NCBI GenBank assembly: GCA_015767395.1
Contig: JADWMI010000120.1
Coordinates: 1,326-7,099 of the forward strand
DNA: 5,774 nucleotides
DNA from: Bacteroidota bacterium
GTDB taxonomy: Bacteria > Bacteroidota > Bacteroidia > Flavobacteriales > Flavobacteriaceae
Reading direction: 5' to 3'
Of this stretch, positions 1 to 5,739 are shown piece by piece (position 1 is the first letter of the stretch; each line of letters begins with the position of its first letter). The notes beneath the pieces were generated by a model, which did no database searches, had not been told where the DNA came from, and saw only the letters and a program-made list of their open reading frames with translations. The position numbers and the translations under genes were made by a program.

Positions 1-1062
1 ATTGGAATCTCCATAAGAAATAGCGCCTTTATCCAACTCTTTTACCAATATTTTCCCATTGTAAACCAACTCTATTCCACTCATATTGTACCTAAAAGGT
101 TCTTTAAAATATTTACCCTGCTTTAAGGTAATTTTACCATTCCTATAGTCAAACACCACATTAAAACGTTTTAAGACAGTTCCTCCTATACTTCCATTTC
201 TTTCTGTAAACCTCAAGGCTTGTGCAACAGACAACGAGTCTGGATATGAAACTGTAGGATTTAACAATTCAAACCTTCCTAAAACAAGGCTGTGAATTTT
301 ACTTCTTTTTCCATGTATAGCACCACTTAACCCTTCTCCCAAAAAGTCCCTAAAAAATAAAGTTGGAGGCAAAATTTCTGGTTTACTATTTTCAAAAAGC
401 CACATTGCATCGCTTCCTCCCGAATCGATTAACATTTTCACTGGCACCAAATTATTAGCATCTTCATTGAACCTAACAGCTATATTAAGATAAGGTTTTA
501 ACCTATGAAATTCCAGATCAAATGTTTCACATTTATTGCAATCTTCGTGAACGTAATTGTTCGGTTTGTAAAAAATGAGTTTTTTTGTATTGTAATTAAT
601 TTTCACCACAAAGTCTTTCAAAATTTCATAACCAATAATCCCGTGTATGGTAACACCCATTTTTGAAGACAAATCAAAATTATCATTTGAAACAACATAC
701 AATTTTTGATTGTTACTGATAATGTTATTAATTTTAAAAAGGTTGCCAGTAGATAAAATTGCTTCAATAGCATCTTCCATTCCCAATCCTTTTAATTTTA
801 TTTTTTTGGCATTTTTGAGTTGTATAGAGTCCTGAGAGTTTAAATTAAATAAAATGGTTGCTCCAACTCCTGAATCTAATATAAAATTTAAGTCATTCCC
901 ATTCACTTCTATTGGAAATACAATTAAATTGCTCAAAAGTTTAAAGGGCATTACTTGCTTAGATTGACTGTTAAGCATCCTGAAGTTTTCTTGAGAAAAA
1001 CCATTTAACGAATTAAACAGTATAAATATTGAGATCGTTATGTAGGAGAATTGTCTTAACAA
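1..1062 (-). CDS. Exported retropepsin-like aspartyl protease with PDZ start, C-terminus cut by the window edge
   Basis: This reading frame runs open for 354 codons to the left edge, so the protein is partial. It begins with a hydrophobic signal peptide (about residues 5-24, containing FSYITISIFILF, with likely cleavage after NGFSQ), which suggests export to the periplasm or cell surface. Two aspartyl-protease lobes follow. Lobe one has the DSG motif at D63 in ILDSGVGATILF and a closing segment with GIIGYEILKDF near 141-151. Lobe two has D213 in LIDSGGSDAMWL and closes with GSIGGTVLKRF near 290-300. From about residue 325 (MSGIEL) the sequence resembles the first strands of a PDZ domain, as in Bacteroidota proteins annotated as aspartyl protease family with PDZ. 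The two Asp residues would form the catalytic dyad; the peptide substrate is unknown. No ATG precedes the signal peptide in this frame: an in-frame TAA lies 12 bases before the TTG at 1062-1060, which is therefore the chosen start. An ATG at 1081 is one base out of frame. The family call is confident, the start is not. Confidence 0.85.
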   Translation of the reverse strand, partial: MLRQFSYITISIFILFNSLNGFSQENFRMLNSQSKQVMPFKLLSNLIVFPIEVNGNDLNFILDSGVGATILFNLNSQDSIQLKNAKKIKLKGLGMEDAIEAILSTGNLFKINNIISNNQKLYVVSNDNFDLSSKMGVTIHGIIGYEILKDFVVKINYNTKKLIFYKPNNYVHEDCNKCETFDLEFHRLKPYLNIAVRFNEDANNLVPVKMLIDSGGSDAMWLFENSKPEILPPTLFFRDFLGEGLSGAIHGKRSKIHSLVLGRFELLNPTVSYPDSLSVAQALRFTERNGSIGGTVLKRFNVVFDYRNGKITLKQGKYFKEPFRYNMSGIELVYNGKILVKELDKGAISYGDSN

Positions 1063-1067
1063 GTTTA

Positions 1068-1073
1068 CCTTTT
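1068..1073 (-). promoter_or_regulatory. Possible ribosome binding site for the TTG start of the aspartyl protease
   Basis: Read on the minus strand, AAAAGG lies five bases before the TTG at 1062-1060. It is one of the few purine-rich, SD-like stretches before a gene here and supports TTG initiation. Flavobacteria rarely depend on such sites, so the support is modest. The same A-run is where a single-base change would bring the upstream ATG at 1081 into frame. Confidence 0.35.
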
Positions 1074-1150
1074 AATTTCATGTAAATTACAAAAACTATG
1101 AAGTAAAATATAACTTTTGTGATAATTTTAACGTAAATAAAATTCTGTTA

Positions 1151-1177
1151 TTTGTGATCCTTCTGAAATTATTTTTG
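1151..1177 (+). promoter_or_regulatory. Candidate promoter for the aminotransferase-murB pair
   Basis: TATTTTTG at 1170-1177 matches the Bacteroidota -7 consensus TAnnTTTG exactly, and TTTG at 1151-1154 could be the -33 box. The spacer from TTTG is only 15 bases, shorter than usual. A second, imperfect -7 (CAATTTTG, 1178-1185) would give a spacer of 23. Either would place the transcript start about 25-35 bases before the ATG at 1215. The region is divergent with the aspartyl protease gene, for which no convincing promoter was found. Confidence 0.35.
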
Positions 1178-1214
1178 CAATTTTGTAATCATTAATAAAA
1201 TAAGCTACTTTACA

Positions 1215-2408
1215 ATGCCAACGATATCAAAAAAGGGACAAAACATGCCAGAATCACCAATTAGAAAATTGGTGCCATTCGCTGAAAATGCAAAGAAAAG
1301 AGGAATTGAAGTATTTCATTTAAATATTGGTCAGCCAGATATTAAAACTCCTGACTGCGCTCTTGAAGCCATTAAAAATAATACCATAAAGGTATTGGCT
1401 TACAGTCGTTCAGAAGGTTCAGAAGAATACCGTCAAAAAATCGCGAATTATTATTTAAAAAATAATATTTCTGTAACTGCTGATGAAATTATTGTAACAA
1501 CTGGAGGCTCTGAAGCCCTATTATTTGCAATGGGTAGTATCGCTGATTCTGGTGATGAAATTATTATTCCTGAACCATTTTATGCAAATTACAATGGTTT
1601 TTCAACAGCCTCAGATGTTAAAATAGTTCCGGTAATTTCTAAAATTGAAGATAATTTTGCATTGCCTTCTATTGAAGATTTTGAAAAATTAATTACCCCA
1701 AAAACAAGGGCCATTTTAATTTGTAACCCTGGAAATCCAACTGGATATTTATATTCTAAAGAAGAAATTCAAAAATTAGCAGAGATTGTAAAAAAACATG
1801 ATTTGTTTTTGATTGCAGACGAAGTTTATAGAGAATTTGTATATGATAAAGAACCACATCAATCAGTATTGGCTGGATTTGGTTTAGAAGAAAATGCCAT
1901 TATTATTGATTCTGTATCTAAACGCTACAGTATGTGTGGTGCTAGAATTGGCTGCTTGGTTACAAAAAACAAAGAAGTTTTAAGTACTGCAATGAAATTT
2001 GCTCAAGCGCGTTTAAGCCCGCCAACTTTTGCTCAAATTGCAAGTGAAGCAGCTTTGGAAACACCACAATCTTATTTTGATGAAGTAATTGTAGAGTACA
2101 AAGGTCGTAGAGATTTACTTATTGAAGAATTAATAAAGATTGAAGGTGTTAAAGTTGGAACTCCAAAAGGCGCATTTTACTGTGTAGTTGAATTACCTGT
2201 TGATGATGCCGATAAATTTGCACAATGGTTACTGGAAGATTTTAATTTGAACAACCAAACTGTTATGGTTGCTCCTGCTGCAGGGTTTTATTCAACCCCC
2301 GGAATTGGAACAAATCAAGTAAGAATTGCTTATGTTTTGAAAAAAGAAGACCTCTTAAAATCGGTTGAGATTTTAAAAGCTGCAATTGTAAAATACAACG
2401 CCCTATAG
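1215..2408 (+). CDS. PLP-dependent class I/II aminotransferase (aspartate aminotransferase-like)
   Basis: This 397-residue protein is a fold-type I, pyridoxal-phosphate aminotransferase of the length normal for the family, cytosolic, transferring an amino group between an amino acid and a 2-oxo acid. Landmarks in order: NIGQPD (37-42) in the N-terminal substrate segment; TTGGSEAL (95-102), the cofactor phosphate-binding loop; NPGNPTG (171-177) with the Asn that contacts PLP; ADEVY (201-205), whose Asp pairs with the pyridine nitrogen and whose Tyr contacts the ring; SVSKRYS (233-239) with K236 as the Schiff-base lysine; GARIG (242-246); and VRIAY (369-373), whose R370 binds the substrate carboxylate. 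All key residues are present. The start at 1215 keeps the MPTISKKG N-terminus, which I recall from flavobacterial homologues; M11 is a weaker alternative. Substrate specificity cannot be read from sequence; aspartate is the usual database label. It is directly followed by murB in the same frame with no gap, so the two are almost certainly co-transcribed. Confidence 0.93.
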   Translation: MPTISKKGQNMPESPIRKLVPFAENAKKRGIEVFHLNIGQPDIKTPDCALEAIKNNTIKVLAYSRSEGSEEYRQKIANYYLKNNISVTADEIIVTTGGSEALLFAMGSIADSGDEIIIPEPFYANYNGFSTASDVKIVPVISKIEDNFALPSIEDFEKLITPKTRAILICNPGNPTGYLYSKEEIQKLAEIVKKHDLFLIADEVYREFVYDKEPHQSVLAGFGLEENAIIIDSVSKRYSMCGARIGCLVTKNKEVLSTAMKFAQARLSPPTFAQIASEAALETPQSYFDEVIVEYKGRRDLLIEELIKIEGVKVGTPKGAFYCVVELPVDDADKFAQWLLEDFNLNNQTVMVAPAAGFYSTPGIGTNQVRIAYVLKKEDLLKSVEILKAAIVKYNAL

Positions 2409-3410
2409 TTGAATATTCAACAAAATATATCATTAAAACAATACAATACGTTTGGCATTGATACCAATGCCAATCGTTTTGTAGCTGTTGGTTCACTTTC
2501 AGAACTAAAGTCAATTCTAGTAGATGAAAAAGATATTTTTTTATTAGGCGGTGGCAGCAATATGCTATTAACCAAAAATATAGAAGCTTTGGTTATTCAC
2601 TTAAACTTAAAAGGAATTGTTGTAAACGACACAGAAAAAGACGTTGTTTATGTGACAGCCGAAGCTGGTGAAAACTGGCATGATTTTGTACTTTGGTGTA
2701 TTTCACAAAATTATGGTGGTTTAGAAAACTTATCCTTAATCCCTGGAAATATTGGCACCTCTCCTATTCAAAATATTGGCGCTTACGGCGTTGAAATTAA
2801 AGATACTTTTCAACAACTAGAAGCACTTGAAATAGCAACTGGTAAAATAAAAACATTCACCCATTCAGATTGTAAATTTGGATATCGCAATTCTGTTTTT
2901 AAAAATGAGCTTAAAGGAAAATATATTATTACCAATGTCACTTTTAAACTCACCAAAAATAACCATCAAATAAATATCTCTTATGGCGATATTAAAAATC
3001 ACTTAAAAGATATTGAACATCCTACTTTAAAAGATATCTCAGATGCTGTGATTTCAATTAGACAGCAAAAACTTCCTGATCCTAAAGAAATTGGAAACAG
3101 TGGTAGCTTTTTTAAAAATCCTGTTATAGGCTCGGTATTATTCAATTCGCTACAAAAAAAACACGCTAAAATGCCACACTATGTGGTATCAGAAAATGAA
3201 ATTAAAATTCCAGCTGGGTGGTTAATCGAGCAATGTGGATTTAAAGGTCAACGTTTTGGCGATGCTGGCGTACACTCAAAACAAGCATTGGTTTTGGTAA
3301 ATTACGGAAATGCAAGCGGACAAGATATCTACAATTTAGCACAAAACATCAGACAAAAAGTAAAAGACACTTTTGGGATTTCACTTGAGATTGAGGTGAA
3401 TATTATTTAG
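2409..3410 (+). CDS. murB: UDP-N-acetylenolpyruvoylglucosamine reductase MurB (type I)
   Basis: MurB reduces UDP-GlcNAc-enolpyruvate to UDP-MurNAc with NADPH and bound FAD, the second committed step of peptidoglycan precursor synthesis in the cytosol. The 333-residue protein shows YNTFGID (12-18), the FAD-binding GGGSN (47-51), the flavin-contacting block IPGNIGTSPIQNIGAYGVE (111-129), FGYRNSVF (157-164) with the active-site Tyr-Arg pair Y159/R160, GSFFKNP (232-238) with S233 matching the proton-donating serine S229 of E. coli, AGWLIEQCGFKG (269-280), and a C-terminal LEIEV in which E329 matches E. coli E325. The extra substrate-loop region around 170-200 fits type I. It ends shortly after the catalytic Glu, without the longer tail of the E. 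coli enzyme. The start is TTG at 2409: the preceding codon is the in-frame stop TAG of the aminotransferase, and the first ATG is Met52 inside the FAD motif, far too late. No SD site is visible, so translation may depend on ribosomes finishing the upstream gene. Confidence 0.96.
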   Translation: MNIQQNISLKQYNTFGIDTNANRFVAVGSLSELKSILVDEKDIFLLGGGSNMLLTKNIEALVIHLNLKGIVVNDTEKDVVYVTAEAGENWHDFVLWCISQNYGGLENLSLIPGNIGTSPIQNIGAYGVEIKDTFQQLEALEIATGKIKTFTHSDCKFGYRNSVFKNELKGKYIITNVTFKLTKNNHQINISYGDIKNHLKDIEHPTLKDISDAVISIRQQKLPDPKEIGNSGSFFKNPVIGSVLFNSLQKKHAKMPHYVVSENEIKIPAGWLIEQCGFKGQRFGDAGVHSKQALVLVNYGNASGQDIYNLAQNIRQKVKDTFGISLEIEVNII

Positions 3411-3423
3411 TGTTAAGTTTGTC

Positions 3424-3443
3424 ATTCCTGCCAATGCAGGAAT
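3424..3443. repeat. Perfect intergenic hairpin, 8-bp stem with 4-base loop (REP-like)
   Basis: ATTCCTGC (3424-3431) and GCAGGAAT (3436-3443) are exact reverse complements around the loop CAAT. With its flanks GTC and CCA it resembles the short GTCATTCC...GGAATCC palindromes found scattered between genes in many bacterial genomes, and the 20-bp outline is like the neisserial dRS3 unit (ATTCC, variable centre, GGAAT). It lies between the convergent murB and cysteine desulfurase genes, so the RNA hairpin could also help end or stabilise both transcripts. No T-run follows directly on either strand, so it is not a standard intrinsic terminator. A looser outer pair, TTAAG (3413-3417) and CTTAA (3453-3457), surrounds it. 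Confidence 0.7.
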
Positions 3444-3470
3444 CCATTAGATCTTAAAAACAAAAAATCC

Positions 3471-4604
3471 CTAAATAATTCCTTTTAAAACCTCAACAAC
3501 ATAATCAATATCTTCTATTGTATTGAATTTACTAAATGAAAATCGAACTGATGTTTTTATAGCTTCCTTTTCAGATAACATTGAATTTAACACATGAGAG
3601 CCTTTACTACTTCCACTTTGACAAGCACTACCACCTGACACAGAAATCCCTTTTAAATCGAGATTAAAAAGCAGCATCGCATACTCTTTTGGAAAACGAA
3701 CATTTAATATAATATAACTACTTTTAGTTTCACTTTCTGATAAGCCATTGAACTCAATTCCTACAAAATTAGTTTTCAACGCTTCAATTAAATAACTTTT
3801 CAAATTTTGAATATAGGCTAATTCCTCTACTATATTTTGGCAGGCAATGTCCAAGGCTTTTTCCATACCTAAAATACTGTGTACATTTTCGGTTCCTGCT
3901 CTTGCTCCTTTTTCCTGTTCGCCACCGTGTAAAATTGGATAAATTCCAAAACCTTTTTTAACATAAGCAAATCCCACGCCTTTTGGTCCATGAAATTTAT
4001 GTGCGCTGGCTGCGAAAAAATCAATTGGTGTTTTTTGTACATCAATAACAAAGTGTCCAATACCTTGAACAGCATCTGAATGAAACAAAGCACTGTTATC
4101 TATACATAATTTAGAGACTAAATCAAGATCTAACAAATTACCAATTTCATTGTTTATGTACATTAAACTCACCAATTTCTTCTCGTCACTTTTTTGTAAC
4201 AAACTTTCTAAATGTTGATAATCTACAGCGCCATTTTCATCAATATCAACCCATTCTACATTTATATTAAACTCTTTAACTAAATTATCTAAAGTATGTA
4301 AAACGGCATGGTGCTCAATTTTTGATGAAATAATGGTAGTTACGCCTAAATTTATGACCGCATTTCTTAGAATTAAATTATCTGCCTCACTTCCACCTGC
4401 GGTAAAAATAATTTCATTTGAAGATGCATTTAAGCATTTTGCAATGTTTTTTCGCGCTGTTTCAACTGCCGACTTTGCTTTTCTTCCATCTTGATGTATA
4501 GATGATGGATTCCCAAAAGTAGTTTTCATTACTGCTGTAATTGTTTCAATTACTTCTGGTAAAATAGGCGTGGTTGCTGCGTTATCTAAGTATATTTTTT
4601 TCAT
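3471..4604 (-). CDS. Cysteine desulfurase, NifS/IscS-like class V aminotransferase fold
   Basis: This cytosolic PLP enzyme removes sulfur from L-cysteine to give alanine and an enzyme persulfide that feeds Fe-S cluster assembly or tRNA thiolation. Counting from the chosen ATG (377 residues), the motifs are YLDNAATTP (5-13), FGNPSSIH (30-37), TAGGSEADN (68-76) for phosphate binding, EHHAV (97-101) with the His that stacks on PLP, NNEIG (151-155), SDAVQ (176-180) whose D177 pairs with the pyridine nitrogen, SAHKFHGPKG (200-209) with Schiff-base K203, HGGEQEKGARAGTEN (226-240), and the sulfur-accepting C328 in SGGSACQSGS. The SACxSG context fits group I rather than SufS-type enzymes. The protein is complete. 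An in-frame TTG at 4613 would add three residues, but it falls inside the -7 promoter box, so ATG at 4604 is preferred. No iscU, iscA or other cluster-assembly gene is adjacent; the neighbours are a convergent murB and a divergent lipoprotein gene, so it appears to be transcribed alone and its client pathway is unknown. Confidence 0.93.
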   Translation of the reverse strand: MKKIYLDNAATTPILPEVIETITAVMKTTFGNPSSIHQDGRKAKSAVETARKNIAKCLNASSNEIIFTAGGSEADNLILRNAVINLGVTTIISSKIEHHAVLHTLDNLVKEFNINVEWVDIDENGAVDYQHLESLLQKSDEKKLVSLMYINNEIGNLLDLDLVSKLCIDNSALFHSDAVQGIGHFVIDVQKTPIDFFAASAHKFHGPKGVGFAYVKKGFGIYPILHGGEQEKGARAGTENVHSILGMEKALDIACQNIVEELAYIQNLKSYLIEALKTNFVGIEFNGLSESETKSSYIILNVRFPKEYAMLLFNLDLKGISVSGGSACQSGSSKGSHVLNSMLSEKEAIKTSVRFSFSKFNTIEDIDYVVEVLKGII

Positions 4605-4610
4605 CAAAAA

Positions 4611-4638
4611 CAAAAGTAATTAAAATAGTTGATTTCAA
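4611..4638 (-). promoter_or_regulatory. Promoter of the cysteine desulfurase gene (Bacteroidota type)
   Basis: On the minus strand TTG (4638-4636), a 17-base spacer and TACTTTTG (4618-4611) match the Bacteroidota primary sigma factor consensus TTG, about 17-23 bases, TAnnTTTG, with no mismatch in the -7 box. The last base of the -7 box is only six bases before the ATG at 4604, so the transcript would start at or within a few bases of the start codon. Confidence 0.6.
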
Positions 4639-4644
4639 TTAAGG

Positions 4645-4671
4645 TTGTAAAGTTTAAAACAATTATTTTTG
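4645..4671 (+). promoter_or_regulatory. Promoter of the small lipoprotein gene (Bacteroidota type)
   Basis: TTG at 4645-4647 and TATTTTTG at 4664-4671 (exact TAnnTTTG) are separated by 16 bases, one less than the usual lower limit. Transcription would begin around 4675-4678, leaving a leader of roughly ten bases before the ATG at 4688. Its -33 box lies only six bases from the -33 box of the divergent cysteine desulfurase promoter. Confidence 0.5.
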
Positions 4672-4687
4672 TAGCATAAACTTATTT

Positions 4688-5173
4688 ATGAAAAAAATTA
4701 TTACCCTTATAATAGCCCTATCTTTTTTCTCTTGTAATGATGGTGATTTTGATACACCCGAATTTGAATTTGAGGATACTATCTACAGTTGTTTCGAATA
4801 TGTTTTGTACGTAACAAATAGTAATAAAACCGAAGCAATGGCCATGACCTTGATTGATGCTCAACTTGGGACAACAGTTGGTGAAGCCTCTTATCCTGTG
4901 TCTTCATCCTTAGAAATTGTATATCGATTATTTGATACTGGAATTGGCAACGATTATTTCTGCCAGTTAATTCCTGCAACATCTCCAAAAGTATTAACAG
5001 AATTGAACGCTGACAGTGCAATGGTTAATATTATTACTGCTGAGATATATAAAGACAATGTTTTAACAGGCTATTCTTATGAAATTACGATCTCTGATTT
5101 ATTATTTATAGATGGAAGTGATCGTATTTTTTATGAAACTTTCCCTTTTGGGACCTTTACAATTAATCTTTAA
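4688..5173 (+). CDS. Small predicted lipoprotein of unknown function
   Basis: I do not recognise a characterised family. The 161-residue product starts with MKK and a hydrophobic stretch (ITLIIALSFF) ending at C16, the probable lipidated cysteine. The lipobox FFSC is looser than the classical LAGC but is of a kind common in Bacteroidota. After C16 comes a markedly acidic stretch: D18, D20, D22, E25, E27, E29 and D30, seven acidic residues in fourteen. Acidic residues right after the lipid anchor resemble the lipoprotein export signals that send Bacteroidota lipoproteins to the cell surface, so surface exposure is possible but unproven. The remainder alternates short polar and hydrophobic segments suggestive of beta structure and has two more cysteines (C35, C92) that could form a disulfide. 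No enzyme motif or further membrane segment is visible. Start, signal sequence, promoter and short leader agree well. Its last four bases overlap the convergent Smr gene. Confidence 0.8.
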   Translation: MKKIITLIIALSFFSCNDGDFDTPEFEFEDTIYSCFEYVLYVTNSNKTEAMAMTLIDAQLGTTVGEASYPVSSSLEIVYRLFDTGIGNDYFCQLIPATSPKVLTELNADSAMVNIITAEIYKDNVLTGYSYEITISDLLFIDGSDRIFYETFPFGTFTINL

Positions 5174-5739
5174 TTTTTAGGGTTCTGGTAAACATAGACT
5201 TCAGTAGCACCTAAGCCATATTTTTTATAAGAGGCTTCATAAAACTTAACATGGTAGTTTCTAAACATAAACTCCAATTCACTTTTTAAAACCCCTTCGC
5301 CTCTGCCATGAATAAAAACTATTTTAGGAATGCGATTTTTAATTGCAAATTCTAATTTATGTTTGGCATGTTCCATTTGTGTGTTCAAAATATCATAATT
5401 ATCCATTCCTTTTGTGGAAGAAATTAAATGATGAATATGCAAATCAACTTCCATTGGTGGTTGCTTATCTTCTTTTAAATCAGACTTAAATTGTATTGGT
5501 TTATTTTTAGAAACAGGTCCTTTACTTTGTTCAAACAAATCTTCATTAGAAATATCGCTATACTTTGAAAGATCAAACTGATTTTCTTTGATAACAACCA
5601 ATTCATTTGGAGCAAATTGAAAAGTAAACCCATCAGCACTTTCAATCTCAATTGTTGTTTTAGAAACCGACAAAACGACTCCCTTAACTACATCATCTAA
5701 AACAGCAACCTCATCACCAACATTGATTTTTCTATCCAT
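5170..5739 (-). CDS. Small Smr-domain protein with N-terminal KOW/SH3-like domain
   Basis: This 189-residue soluble protein has three parts. Residues 1-50 (INVGDEVAVLDDVVKGVVLSV, then FAPNELVVI) look like a small KOW- or SH3-like beta barrel of the kind seen in nucleic-acid-binding and ribosome-associated proteins. Residues 51-95 form a charged, probably flexible linker. Residues 96-186 are an Smr domain: EVDLHIH (97-103) is the LDLHG-like motif, IHGRGEGVLK (143-152) is the HGxGxGxL core, and GATEVYV (177-183) matches the closing strand. Smr domains occur at the end of MutS2 and in stand-alone proteins such as E. coli SmrB, which cuts mRNA at collided ribosomes; others nick DNA. The Asp-Leu-His and His-Gly-Arg-Gly residues linked to nuclease activity are present, so catalysis is plausible. 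No MutS ATPase part is present, so it is not MutS2. The ATG at 5739 has GGAA about eight bases upstream; the only ATG just before it meets a stop after one codon. The promoter probably lies beyond the window edge. Confidence 0.88.
   Translation of the reverse strand: MDRKINVGDEVAVLDDVVKGVVLSVSKTTIEIESADGFTFQFAPNELVVIKENQFDLSKYSDISNEDLFEQSKGPVSKNKPIQFKSDLKEDKQPPMEVDLHIHHLISSTKGMDNYDILNTQMEHAKHKLEFAIKNRIPKIVFIHGRGEGVLKSELEFMFRNYHVKFYEASYKKYGLGATEVYVYQNPKN

Noticed and set aside
1013..1081. 22-codon minus-strand ORF starting at the ATG at 1081
   Set aside because: It is not called as a gene: it overlaps the protease start and is better explained as a remnant or misread of that start, as discussed in the findings.
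1082..1130. Promoter for the aspartyl protease (TAGTTTTTG or TATATTTT on the minus strand)
   Set aside because: The first has one base too many for TAnnTTTG, the second lacks the final G, and neither has a TTG at the right distance.
2263..2514. Minus-strand 83-codon ORF across the aminotransferase-murB junction
   Set aside because: It lies antisense to two well supported genes, has no recognisable domain, and its composition is that of a shadow frame.
3411..3470. Intrinsic terminator for murB or the cysteine desulfurase gene
   Set aside because: The hairpin is perfect but no T-run follows it directly on either strand, so it is reported as a repeat with only a possible terminator role.
3869..4093. 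Minus-strand 74-codon ORF inside the cysteine desulfurase gene
   Set aside because: It is a shifted frame of the same strand through the conserved PLP-lysine and HGGEQ region; the real frame carries all motifs.
4605..4613. TTG start at 4613 for the cysteine desulfurase
   Set aside because: It sits within the predicted -7 box and adds three residues before the conserved MKKIYLDNAATTP start.
4779..5021. Minus-strand 80-codon ORF antisense to the lipoprotein gene
   Set aside because: There is no promoter or domain, while the plus-strand frame has a signal sequence, lipobox and promoter.
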